From Segniliparus sp051660745 (GTDB taxonomy: Bacteria > Actinomycetota > Actinomycetes > Mycobacteriales > Mycobacteriaceae), in NCBI RefSeq assembly GCF_051660745.1, contig NZ_JBOFQF010000023.1, positions 1 to 64,000 on the forward strand: a stretch of 64,000 nt of DNA, written 5' to 3'. Below, one piece after another: positions 1 to 7,798 of this stretch. The notes beneath the pieces are model-generated. The model was not told the DNA's origin and searched no databases. It worked only from the letters and a program-made list of their open reading frames with translations. The translations under genes and the position numbers were made by a program. Numbering within the stretch: the stretch's first letter is position 1; each line of letters starts with the position of its first letter.

Positions 1-19
1 CGACGTAGACTCTACGTCG
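1..19. repeat. 19-bp perfect palindrome at window edge
   Basis: CGACGTAGACTCTACGTCG reads as two 9-bp arms around one central base. It lies upstream of fmt and could be an operator or a hairpin at the end of a preceding gene that is outside the window. Positions 20-68 hold no recognisable gene apart from the fmt ribosome binding site (GAGAGGAG near 52-60). Confidence 0.45.
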
Positions 20-68
20 CCCGCGCCCGACGGCGTCGGCGAGTCGAACCGCGAGAGGAGATCGAAGC

Positions 69-1001
69 ATGCGGCTGGTGTTCGCGGGCAGTCCCGAGGT
101 CGCGGCGGTCTCGCTCGCCAAGATTCTGGACGACGGGGAGCACGAGGTGCTCGCCGTCGTCACCCGCCCGCCCGCCCGCTCCGGGCGGGGCCTTTCCCTC
201 AAACCGTCCCCCGTCGGCGCGCTCGCGGAAGAGCGCGGCCTCCCGGTCTTGACCCCGGCGAGCGCGAAAGACCCGCAGTTCCAGGAGGCGCTGAGCGAGC
301 TCGCGCCGGACTGCGCCCCCATCGTCGGGTACGGGGCGCTGATCCCGCCCGCGTTGCTCTCGGTGCCGAAACACGGCTGGGTGAATGTGCACTTCTCCCT
401 CCTGCCCGCCTGGCGGGGGGCCGCCCCGGCGCAGGCCGCCATCGCGGCAGGCGACGAGATCACCGGCGTGAGCACGTTCCTCTTGGCGGAAGGGCTCGAC
501 ACCGGGCCGGTGTTCGGCCAGGTCACGGAGAGGATCCGCGACACGGACACGGGAGGGGCGCTATTGGAGCGCCTCGCGGAGTCCGGGGCGCAGCTGCTGG
601 CGGCCACGCTCTCGGGGATCGAAGCGGGCGCGCTCGCGCCTGTGCCGCAGACCGAGGACGGAGCCTCGTACGCCGCGAAGATCTCCGCCGATGACGCGCG
701 CGTGCGCTGGGACCTTCCGGCGCATGTGGTGGACCGGCGGATCCGGGCGATGACGCCCGCGCCGGGGGCGTGGACCCTGTTGCAGGGCAAGCGGCTCAAA
801 CTCGGCCCGCTCGCCAAACCGCAGGAGCCGGTCTCTGGCCTCGGGCCTGGCGAGCTTCGGGCGACCAAGTCCGCAGTGCATGTGGGCACGGGATCGGCGG
901 CGCTGGCGCTCGGCGAGGTTCGCCCCGAGGGCAAAGGCGCCATGCGCGCCACCGACTGGGCGCGCGGCGCGCGGCTGGAGCTCGGGGCGAAGTTCGATTA
1001 G
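69..1001 (+). CDS. fmt: Methionyl-tRNA formyltransferase
   Basis: Transfers a formyl group from 10-formyl-THF to Met-tRNA(fMet) in the cytosol, producing the initiator tRNA. The 310-residue length is normal. Residues 5-9 read FAGSP, the usual N-terminal signature. The catalytic triad falls at the same numbers as in the E. coli enzyme: Asn106 and His108 in VNVHFSLLPAWRG and Asp144 in EGLDTG. The C-terminal OB-like domain follows from about residue 205. The ATG is supported by GAGAGGAG about 8 nt upstream. A strong hairpin directly after the stop suggests the transcript ends there. The usual partner def is not in the window. Confidence 0.97.
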   Translation: MRLVFAGSPEVAAVSLAKILDDGEHEVLAVVTRPPARSGRGLSLKPSPVGALAEERGLPVLTPASAKDPQFQEALSELAPDCAPIVGYGALIPPALLSVPKHGWVNVHFSLLPAWRGAAPAQAAIAAGDEITGVSTFLLAEGLDTGPVFGQVTERIRDTDTGGALLERLAESGAQLLAATLSGIEAGALAPVPQTEDGASYAAKISADDARVRWDLPAHVVDRRIRAMTPAPGAWTLLQGKRLKLGPLAKPQEPVSGLGPGELRATKSAVHVGTGSAALALGEVRPEGKGAMRATDWARGARLELGAKFD

Positions 1002-1002
1002 A

Positions 1003-1018
1003 CCTGGGGAGCCCCAGG
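1003..1018 (+). terminator. Hairpin terminator after fmt
   Basis: CCTGGGGAGCCCCAGG begins one base after the fmt stop codon and folds into a perfect 6-7 bp GC stem with a minimal loop. No U-tract follows, as is common in high-GC actinobacteria. It lies between fmt and the convergent DUF2631 gene. Confidence 0.6.
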
Positions 1019-1116
1019 CGGATGCATCGCAAGGCGCACCGAGCCGACGCGTACGGAGGCGGTATGGGTACGCGAGGTGAGGAGCAACGCCGCGAGGCGC
1101 CGCCTGGACCCCAGAG

Positions 1117-1425
1117 CTACTTCCACTTGCCGCGCTTGGAGAGGATGTCGACGACCAGCCACAGGGCGGCGATCGCGGCGATAGCGATCAGCCACACGTC
1201 CTCGACGTGGCCCTTGTGGTTGCCGATGAGCATCACGAGGAGCGAGCCGATGACGGCGAGCGCGACCCAGCGGTACGTGTTCGGGTACTCGCCGTGCCAG
1301 CCCCACTGCCCGGACGGCTCGACCGCGAGGTCCACCTTCGGGGAGTTGTACCAGCGCGCTTGCGCGGGCAACGGCTCGTGCTCGTCGTCGTGTGCGTGGA
1401 GGGCGGGCGCTTCGGTCTGCGACAT
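1117..1425 (-). CDS. DUF2631 family small membrane protein
   Basis: A 102-residue protein with a hydrophilic His/Asp/Glu-rich N-terminus, a conserved-looking aromatic stretch (WYNSPKVDLAVEPSGQWGWHGE, about residues 25-46) and two closely spaced transmembrane helices (about 52-67 and 76-93) ending in a basic KRGKWK tail. This matches the actinobacterial DUF2631 family (Rv2876-like), which in mycobacteria also sits near dxr and rip1. Function is unknown. It is transcribed away from the lipoprotein gene at 1447 from a 21-nt shared promoter region. Confidence 0.8.
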   Translation of the reverse strand: MSQTEAPALHAHDDEHEPLPAQARWYNSPKVDLAVEPSGQWGWHGEYPNTYRWVALAVIGSLLVMLIGNHKGHVEDVWLIAIAAIAALWLVVDILSKRGKWK

Positions 1426-1428
1426 GCG

Positions 1429-1440
1429 ACTAGTGTACTG
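1429..1440. promoter_or_regulatory. Compact bidirectional promoter with overlapping -10 boxes
   Basis: Only 21 nt separate the divergent start codons at 1425 (minus) and 1447 (plus). On the plus strand TAGTGT (1431-1436) fits an actinobacterial -10; on the minus strand the same bases give TACACT (1437-1432). Each would place transcription initiation at or within a few bases of its ATG, so both messages are predicted to be leaderless or nearly so. No good -35 is visible, which is common for actinobacterial promoters. Confidence 0.45.
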
Positions 1441-1446
1441 GGTGTT

Positions 1447-2364
1447 ATGAAGCTGCGTCGAGACATCCCATCGAGATGGAGGAAGCTCCTCTTAGCTGGC
1501 CTTATCTCGGCGACGCTCGGGCTGTCGGGATGTTCGCTGCCCTTCCCGGAGAACTCCAACGACTCGGACGGGGTTTTCCCGTACCGGGACCGGGACAACT
1601 GCGGCATGACGGTGAAATACGACCTCGCCCCGATCCGGGCGGTGACGCTCACTCCCGGCGCGACCGACCTGCTCGACGCGCTCGGGGTGTCGAAGAGCGT
1701 CGTCGCGACCGACCTCGGCCCGGATTTCGCCAAGATCCGCGCGACGAACTCGGACTTCGTGTACGCCGGGACCATGTCAGGGATGGCGGGCCAGGTGCCC
1801 GCGCAAGACCCGGTCGCTGGCGGAGCCCCGTTGCGCGACGGGCTGCGGCGCTACGACCACCCGACGCATATCAGCGTCCTGTACTGCCCCGGCCATCTGC
1901 AGAACCTCGACGCCGTCTACTTGGAGACCACAATCGTCGGCGATGTCTTCGGCGTGCCGGAAGCCGCAGCGAAGCTGGTCGACGACTGGCGGCGGAGCTT
2001 CGACCAGCTGACCGACCAGTTGCGCGGCGCCCCGAGGCCGAGCGTGGTCGTCGTGGACGCCCGGGGGCAGGCTCCGAAGCTGGCCGGACCGGCCTCGCTG
2101 GCCCAAACGGTCGTGACATTCGCCGGGGGGGCGAACATCGCCACCGGCTCGGAGCCGTGGATCGACTCCGACTGGGCGGCGATCAAAGCGGCGAAACCCG
2201 ATGCGATCCTGCTGGTGCAGGGGTCCAAGTCGCCAGCAGACCCGACGCTCGCGCAGAAGGTCAAGAAAATGGGCGGCCTGGACGACGGCTTCTTCGAGGC
2301 GGGCCCGAAAGTCTTCGAGCTGGCGCAGTTTTTGGCGAAAACATTGCACCCGGACAAGTTCTAG
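1447..2364 (+). CDS. Periplasmic-binding-type lipoprotein (FecB/BtuF-like)
   Basis: A 305-residue lipoprotein. A basic N-terminus and hydrophobic helix lead to the lipobox LGLSGC with the lipidated Cys at position 29. The mature part resembles the TroA/BtuF/FecB class of ABC solute-binding proteins, which bind siderophores, haem or corrinoids: an early LTPGATDLLDALG segment (cf. the family's SPSATEILFALG), a long central linker helix, and a C-terminal lobe containing WAAIKAAKPDAILLV. No ABC permease or ATPase is adjacent, so the ligand cannot be assigned. The start is the ATG just after a TAGTGT -10, giving a leaderless transcript. Confidence 0.8.
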   Translation: MKLRRDIPSRWRKLLLAGLISATLGLSGCSLPFPENSNDSDGVFPYRDRDNCGMTVKYDLAPIRAVTLTPGATDLLDALGVSKSVVATDLGPDFAKIRATNSDFVYAGTMSGMAGQVPAQDPVAGGAPLRDGLRRYDHPTHISVLYCPGHLQNLDAVYLETTIVGDVFGVPEAAAKLVDDWRRSFDQLTDQLRGAPRPSVVVVDARGQAPKLAGPASLAQTVVTFAGGANIATGSEPWIDSDWAAIKAAKPDAILLVQGSKSPADPTLAQKVKKMGGLDDGFFEAGPKVFELAQFLAKTLHPDKF

Positions 2365-2396
2365 AGCTGTCGGTTCGGCTGCGGCATCATAGAGCC

Positions 2397-3368
2397 ATGC
2401 GCGCAGCCTATGTCGAGAAGCTCGGCCCGGCGGAGAGCATCCGGGTCGGCGAGCTGCCCGCCCCGCGCCCCGGCCAGGGCGAAGCCCTGGTGCGGGTGGC
2501 CGCTGTGTCGGTGAATCCGGTGGACGCCTTCGTCCGCTCCGGGCTGTACGCGACAGATGTGCCGTTCCCGTTCGTCATCGGGCGCGACCTTGTCGGGACG
2601 GTCCACGAGCTCGGCGAGGGGACGGCGGGTGTTTCCGTCGGCGACCGGGTCTGGAGCTCAAGCCTCGGGCATGCGGGCAGGCAGGGCGCGGCGGCGGAGT
2701 TCGCCGTGGCCGCCGCAGACCGGCTCTACCGGTTGCCGGACGGGATCGACCCTGTGGTCGCCGTCGCGGCCGTGCATCCGGGGTCGACGGCGTATTTGGC
2801 GGTGCACGAGCACGGGCGGGTCCGCGCGGGGCAGACGGTGCTGGTGGTCGGCGCGGGCGGGAACGTCGGGATGTCGGCCGTCACGATGGCGGCCGAGATC
2901 GGAGCGCGCGTGGTCGCGGTGGCTTCCGTCGAGGACGAGCGGCGCTGCCTTGACGCGGGAGCGGCACAGGTCGTGGACCGCCGAGGCGACTGGAAGCGCG
3001 TGGTGGCGGACCGGCACGCGGACAGCGTGGACGTGTATATCGACGCGTTCGGCGAGAACGACCTCGAGCTCGCCGTCGGGCTGCTCGCGGCAGGGGGGCG
3101 GATCGTGGCGCTGGCGGGCGCGCGCGCCGCCCCGACGCTTCCGCTCGGCAAGCTCTACATGCGCGACGGCGCCGTGATCGGCTTCGTCATCAGCCGCGCG
3201 AGCACCGACCAGCTCGCCCGCGCCGCCACGAGGACGGGCGAGCTGCTCGCCGCGGGCGCATTGGTCCCGAAGCGGATCGAGACGTTGCCGCTGTCCGAAG
3301 CCGCGCGAGCGCATGCGCTCGTCGAGGCGGGCGGCATGGGCGGGACGCGGCTGGTGCTGCTGCCGTGA
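2397..3368 (+). CDS. NADPH:quinone oxidoreductase-like MDR protein
   Basis: A 323-residue medium-chain dehydrogenase/reductase of the zeta-crystallin/quinone reductase type. The N-terminal GroES-like fold (PVDAFVRSGLY, PFVIGRDLVGTV) lacks the structural zinc cysteines of alcohol dehydrogenases. The Rossmann domain carries VLVVGAGGNVGMSAV (dinucleotide-binding GxGxxG variant), then helices and the C-terminal LPLSEAARAHALVEAGG segment. It probably uses NADPH to reduce a quinone or an enone, but the substrate cannot be read from sequence. It starts 32 nt after the preceding lipoprotein gene and may share its transcript. Confidence 0.85.
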   Translation: MRAAYVEKLGPAESIRVGELPAPRPGQGEALVRVAAVSVNPVDAFVRSGLYATDVPFPFVIGRDLVGTVHELGEGTAGVSVGDRVWSSSLGHAGRQGAAAEFAVAAADRLYRLPDGIDPVVAVAAVHPGSTAYLAVHEHGRVRAGQTVLVVGAGGNVGMSAVTMAAEIGARVVAVASVEDERRCLDAGAAQVVDRRGDWKRVVADRHADSVDVYIDAFGENDLELAVGLLAAGGRIVALAGARAAPTLPLGKLYMRDGAVIGFVISRASTDQLARAATRTGELLAAGALVPKRIETLPLSEAARAHALVEAGGMGGTRLVLLP

Positions 3369-3468
3369 GCGGCGGGCTTTCGCGTTTGTAACACGCGGGT
3401 CATCTGGGGGTATCTCCGGCGCGGCAGGATGGCCTCTGCCAACGTTCCCGGCGACGAGGAGATTTTTC

Positions 3469-4497
3469 ATGCGCCACGGCGATATCGCTTCGAGCCCCGA
3501 CACGGTCGGGGTCGCGGTGGTGAACTACAAGATGCCCCGCTTGCACACGAAGGCGGAGGTCGCCGAGAACGCCAGGAAGATCGCGGACATGGTGGTCGGC
3601 ATGAAACAAGGCCTGCCGGGCATGGACCTGGTCGTCTTCCCCGAGTACTCCACCCAGGGCATCATGTACGACGAGGCGGAGATGTACGCCACCGCCGCCA
3701 CAGTCCCCGGCGACGAGACGGAGATCTTCGCGAAGGCGTGCCGTGCGGCGAAGACGTGGGGAGTGTTCTCGGTGACCGGCGAACGGCACGAGGAGCATCC
3801 GCGCAAACCGCCCTACAACACCCTCGTCCTGATCGACGACACCGGGGCCATCGTGCAGAAGTACCGCAAGATCCTTCCGTGGACCCCGGTCGAGGGCTGG
3901 TACCCCGGCGAGCAGACTTATGTCTCCACCGGCCCCAAGGGCTTGCAGATCTCATTGATCATCTGCGACGACGGGAACTACCCCGAGATCTGGCGCGACT
4001 GCGCGATGAAGGGGGCGGAGCTGGTGGTCCGCCCGCAGGGCTACATGTATCCGGCCAAGGAGCAGCAGGTCCTCATGTCCAAGGCGATGGCATGGGCGAA
4101 CAATTGCTATGTGGCCGTCGCGAACGCGACCGGCTTCGACGGCGTGTACTCCTACTTCGGGCATTCCGCGATCATCGGGTTCGACGGGCGAACGCTCGGC
4201 GAATGCGGCGAAGAGGAGTACGGGATCCAATACGCCCAGCTGTCGGTCTCCGCGATCCGGGACGCGCGGCGCAACGACCAGTCGCAGAACCACCTCTTCA
4301 AGCTCTTGCACCGGGGGTACACCGGGATCCATGCCGCCGGCGAGGGCGACAAGGGGGTCGCGCCGTGCCCCTTCGACTTCTACCACCAGTGGGTCAACGA
4401 CCCGCAGGCCGCGCAGAAGAACGTCGAGTCTTTCACACGCGACACCATCGGGGTCGCCGACTGCCCGGTGGGGGAGCTCCCGACCAAACCGGCCTGA
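3469..4497 (+). CDS. amiE: Aliphatic amidase
   Basis: Hydrolyses short aliphatic amides (acetamide, propionamide) to carboxylate and ammonia. At 342 residues it is nearly collinear with the Pseudomonas aeruginosa amidase as I remember it, including the first 20 residues (MRHGD then TVGVAVVNYKMP). The nitrilase-superfamily triad occupies the expected positions: Glu59 (FPEYS), Lys134 (KYRK) and Cys166 (IICDDGNYPEIWRD). GAGGAG precedes the ATG. No amide or urea transporter and no amiR/amiC regulator lies nearby, so it appears to be a stand-alone nitrogen-scavenging gene. Confidence 0.96.
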   Translation: MRHGDIASSPDTVGVAVVNYKMPRLHTKAEVAENARKIADMVVGMKQGLPGMDLVVFPEYSTQGIMYDEAEMYATAATVPGDETEIFAKACRAAKTWGVFSVTGERHEEHPRKPPYNTLVLIDDTGAIVQKYRKILPWTPVEGWYPGEQTYVSTGPKGLQISLIICDDGNYPEIWRDCAMKGAELVVRPQGYMYPAKEQQVLMSKAMAWANNCYVAVANATGFDGVYSYFGHSAIIGFDGRTLGECGEEEYGIQYAQLSVSAIRDARRNDQSQNHLFKLLHRGYTGIHAAGEGDKGVAPCPFDFYHQWVNDPQAAQKNVESFTRDTIGVADCPVGELPTKPA

Positions 4498-4509
4498 GCG
4501 CGTCCCGGC

Positions 4510-5748
4510 TCAGCGCGAGGCTTGCCTCGGCTCGCGGGACAATCCCGCGACCACGTGCGCGACCGAGGCCAGCGTGGTGTGCCGGTGCCATCCGGTGAAC
4601 GAGCGGCCGGAGAAGTCCCGCACGCCGACCTGGTCGGTGATCTCCCAGAAGTCGGCAGCGGCCCGGTGCGTCAGCGAGATGCGCTCGAGCTGCGTCATCG
4701 CGCAGAGGCGGCGCGTCGTGGTCAGCCAGAGCTCTGTCGGGCGGCTGCGCTGGCCCACTTGGGTCAACGACATCAAGACCAGGGGGACGTGGCGCCTGGC
4801 GATCGCGTCGAGCTCCGGCAGGCCCACCTTGGCCGAGGTGAGCAGGTAGCCCTTGCCCCGGTACACGCAGTGCTCCTCGCGCCTGGAAGCCTTCGCGGCC
4901 TGGGCGATCTGCACCGCCGAGGCGGTTTGCCTTGAGAAGCCCGCCAACGCCGGGTCGACCACGACGAGCGGCAGATTCGCCTCGACCCGCGTGGTGACGG
5001 AGGCGGCGACCCGCTTGCCGTCCTCCGCGACCGTCGCGAAGTTTTGGCTGGACAGCAGGATCTTCGCCGTGTCATGGGGGCTCACGCCATGCACGTCGTA
5101 GACCACCGGCAGGGCCGAGGCCGTGGACCGGAGCGCGGGGGCGAGCTCCTGGTAGCCCGCGATCGCGCATTCCGCCACCGACTCCATCGGGTGGTCGTCC
5201 GGGACCCCGGCCTTCAATCGCTGCTCGGCGCTCTGGACCCACTGCTTGTTGAGGTGCAGCCGCCAGCCCATCGGGGCGGCGAGCTGCTCCGATCCGAGCC
5301 ATGCGCCGATCGCGAGCTGGCCGTGCACCGAGCGGCCCTCGGTGGCGCAGAAGCGGGTCGCGACTCCGACGGAGTGCTTCCCGGCCTTCGGGATGATCAT
5401 GGAGCGCATCACCCAGGCCGTCGGGGCGAGCGTGCGGGCGGTGTACCGGGCCAGGTCCTCGCGCAGCGGCTGCCAATCCCACGTCGAGCTGTTGATGAAG
5501 TGGTGCAGGTTTTGCTCGCCCGCGCCGTCGCCCGCCTGCTTCTCCATCCAGGCGGCGATGTTCCTGGTGGATTTGCGCCCTGGGACGGAGAGCAGGCCTC
5601 GGACGTACTCGGCCCCTTTGCCGCGTTGGTCGCTGCGGGGCAGCGAGCTCAGCACCTCGGCGCAGATTTGGGCGATGACTGTCTCGGTCGAATCGGTGAG
5701 CAGCGGCGCCGCCTGCTGATCGGGGGTGAGGGCCAACGGAAGAGACAT
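4510..5748 (-). CDS. IS701-like transposase-derived protein, catalytic residues lost
   Basis: A 412-residue protein with the full IS701/DDE_5 architecture: an N-terminal helical region with MEKQAGDGAGEQNLHHFINSS (about 68-88), a central core (AWVMRSMIIPKAGKHSVGVATRF, about 111-133), and the C-terminal segment ending in FTGWHRHTTLASVAHVVAGL. In active IS701 proteins the core begins with AW(I/V)xDDTGFPKxG; here the Asp pair is replaced by Arg-Ser (MRSM). The C-terminal Glu-Glu-x-Phe-x-x-x-Lys signature is likewise replaced (AADFWEITD). The frame is intact, so it is probably a domesticated or decaying protein and not an active transposase. The start at 5748 is chosen because TAAGGAGG lies about 9 nt upstream. 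Confidence 0.75.
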   Translation of the reverse strand: MSLPLALTPDQQAAPLLTDSTETVIAQICAEVLSSLPRSDQRGKGAEYVRGLLSVPGRKSTRNIAAWMEKQAGDGAGEQNLHHFINSSTWDWQPLREDLARYTARTLAPTAWVMRSMIIPKAGKHSVGVATRFCATEGRSVHGQLAIGAWLGSEQLAAPMGWRLHLNKQWVQSAEQRLKAGVPDDHPMESVAECAIAGYQELAPALRSTASALPVVYDVHGVSPHDTAKILLSSQNFATVAEDGKRVAASVTTRVEANLPLVVVDPALAGFSRQTASAVQIAQAAKASRREEHCVYRGKGYLLTSAKVGLPELDAIARRHVPLVLMSLTQVGQRSRPTELWLTTTRRLCAMTQLERISLTHRAAADFWEITDQVGVRDFSGRSFTGWHRHTTLASVAHVVAGLSREPRQASR

Positions 5749-6072
5749 GGCCTGAGCCTCCTTAAGTCCGAGGAAGGTCGCTGATGCGATCCGCAATCCA
5801 GGATGGGCCATGGCCATCGCAGGGGGTAGGTGCCGGCGCTACACAACTTCGCCTGGAAATGAGCGTCCCGCACCACCGGTCCGGCGTCTGCCGCCAAGAC
5901 CTCGATCGGCGGACCTGACGAACTTTCGGCGGACTGATGAATCAATGGTCCGGTGATCCCTGCTGGCACTGGAGCGGGGACAGGATGAGTCTTGGCCGCA
6001 GCGCGCGGCGGGCCGCGGAGCCCATCCCTGAAGTGGCCGAATGAGCATTTCGAAACAGAGAGGAAACGCCGG
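5749..6072. other. Intergenic region between divergent IS701-like and esterase genes
   Basis: About 320 nt without a convincing gene. It holds the strong AAGGAGG site of the minus-strand gene at its left end and GAGAGG before the esterase ATG at its right end. I see no clear terminal inverted repeats for the IS701-like gene, which supports the idea that it is not a mobile copy. Promoters for both divergent genes presumably lie here but none matches consensus well. Confidence 0.5.
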
Positions 6073-7719
6073 ATGTTGAGCAGGCGAACCGCGTTGGCGG
6101 GCGGCCTCGCGCTGGGCGTGGGCGCCCTCGCCGCTCATTCCGGCCTGCGCCTGGCGTTTCGCCCCGAGACGGCGGCGGCCCCAGTCGTCGAGACCGTCTC
6201 GGGTTCGATACGCGGCGGCAGGGACGGCTCGGTCCTCTCCTTTCTCGGCGTCCCGTACGCAGGAGCGCCAGTCGGCGAGCTCCGGTTCCGCTCGCCGCAG
6301 CCCGTGCGGCCGTGGACGGGCGTCCGCGACGCCGTGGCGGTCGGCCCGCAATTCCTGCAGTTCGCGCGCTCGGACAACGAGCAGGAGGACGCGCTCACGG
6401 CCAACGTGTGGACTCCGGCGGTCGAGGGCAGGGCTCCCGTCCTCCTCTATATCCACGGCGGCGGATGGATGGCGGGCAGCGGCGGTTTGCCGGTGTACCA
6501 CGGCGCGCAGCTCGCCCAGCGGACCGGCTGCGTCGTGGCCACCTTCAACTACCGGCTCGGAGCGTTCGGGTTCTGCGCGCACCCCGAACTCACGGACCCC
6601 GAGACCGGGCAGGACGGCAACTGGGGGCTCGCCGACCAGATGGCGGCCCTGCGCTGGGTCGTCGAGAACATCGCGTCGTTCGGCGGCGACCCGGCGAACA
6701 TCACGCTCGCAGGCACCTCCGCAGGCGGCGCCAGCACATGGCAGCTCGCGGTCCACCCGCGCTCCGCCGCGCTCGTGCGCCGGGCTGTCGCGATCAGCCC
6801 CGCGCATATTTGGGGCCCGTACAACAGCCTGCGCCGCGACGACGGCCCCCGTGTCTTCGACGCGGCCGCAGCCGAGTTCGGCGTCACGGTCCCAGGGCTG
6901 CGGAGCGTGCCCGCCCCGGCGCTGCGGGATTGGTGGGACGGGGCGTTCCGCCGCCCCATCGGCGAGCGCGTCGTGCAAAGCGGGCGGCGCCACCGAGGCT
7001 CCATCGCGGGCGACGAGCTTTTCCCCGCACAAGACGGGGAGGCCCCGGCTCCGAGGATTCCCATGATGGTCGTCCACACCTCGACCGAGGGGTCGTTCTT
7101 CACCGAGCCGGACTATATCCTCCCGGTCCCGCCGCCGCAGGACGAAGCCGAGCTGGTGGAGCGGTTCGACAGCACGCTCCGCGAGGCGTTGCCGACGGTC
7201 TCGGCCGCCGAAGCCGCCGACGGCCTGGCCGCGTACCGCTCGGCCGCCCGCAACGAGGGCCGCCCGGACGATCCGCTCTCCCTGTGGAGCGAGATCGTCG
7301 GCGACGCGATGGTCCGGCACCAAACCTTGCGGATCGCCCAACGCGCGGCGGGGGAGAAGGCCGCCCCGATCTGGGTCATGGAGTACGCGCACCCGGTGCA
7401 GGCGCCGTGGCATGGGACGCCGCACGAGGCGACGTCGCCGTTCCTCTTCGGCACGTACCGCGATTGGGGGCTCGCTGAGAAATACGGCGCGGGCGAGGTG
7501 GAGCGCCGGGTCTCGGAGACCTTCATGGATCTGGTCGGGTCGTTCGCGAAGACCTCGGAGCCTGCCTGCGCGGCGGCGGCGCATTGGCCCGCCTTCACCG
7601 CCGAGGACCAGCGGACCCTCGTGGTCGGGGGCCCGGACCTCGCAAGAGCAGGCGTTCCGACGAAAACCGACCAGCTGGCCTTCCTCGACCATCTGGGTTG
7701 GGGCAGCTGCGCCGTGTGA
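6073..7719 (+). CDS. Type B carboxylesterase, Tat-exported
   Basis: A 548-residue serine esterase of the acetylcholinesterase/carboxylesterase fold. The N-terminus MLSRRTALAGGLALGVGALAA has the SRRxxL Tat motif and an Ala-rich hydrophobic core, so export is likely. Family landmarks follow in order: FLGVPYAGAPVGELRFRSPQP, EDALTANVWTP, the oxyanion HGGGWMAGS, the nucleophile Ser216 in AGTSAGGA, and a late His (WHGTPHEATSPF). The start is set by the Tat signal and the upstream GAGAGG. It ends 79 nt before the DAHP synthase gene and could belong to the same operon. Substrate unknown. Confidence 0.88.
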   Translation: MLSRRTALAGGLALGVGALAAHSGLRLAFRPETAAAPVVETVSGSIRGGRDGSVLSFLGVPYAGAPVGELRFRSPQPVRPWTGVRDAVAVGPQFLQFARSDNEQEDALTANVWTPAVEGRAPVLLYIHGGGWMAGSGGLPVYHGAQLAQRTGCVVATFNYRLGAFGFCAHPELTDPETGQDGNWGLADQMAALRWVVENIASFGGDPANITLAGTSAGGASTWQLAVHPRSAALVRRAVAISPAHIWGPYNSLRRDDGPRVFDAAAAEFGVTVPGLRSVPAPALRDWWDGAFRRPIGERVVQSGRRHRGSIAGDELFPAQDGEAPAPRIPMMVVHTSTEGSFFTEPDYILPVPPPQDEAELVERFDSTLREALPTVSAAEAADGLAAYRSAARNEGRPDDPLSLWSEIVGDAMVRHQTLRIAQRAAGEKAAPIWVMEYAHPVQAPWHGTPHEATSPFLFGTYRDWGLAEKYGAGEVERRVSETFMDLVGSFAKTSEPACAAAAHWPAFTAEDQRTLVVGGPDLARAGVPTKTDQLAFLDHLGWGSCAV

Positions 7720-7798
7720 TCCAAACCATGTGAGCCCAAAACCGAATGCCGACGAATTTCCCGAAGACCCGAACAAAGACCCGGAAGGAACCAGAGCG

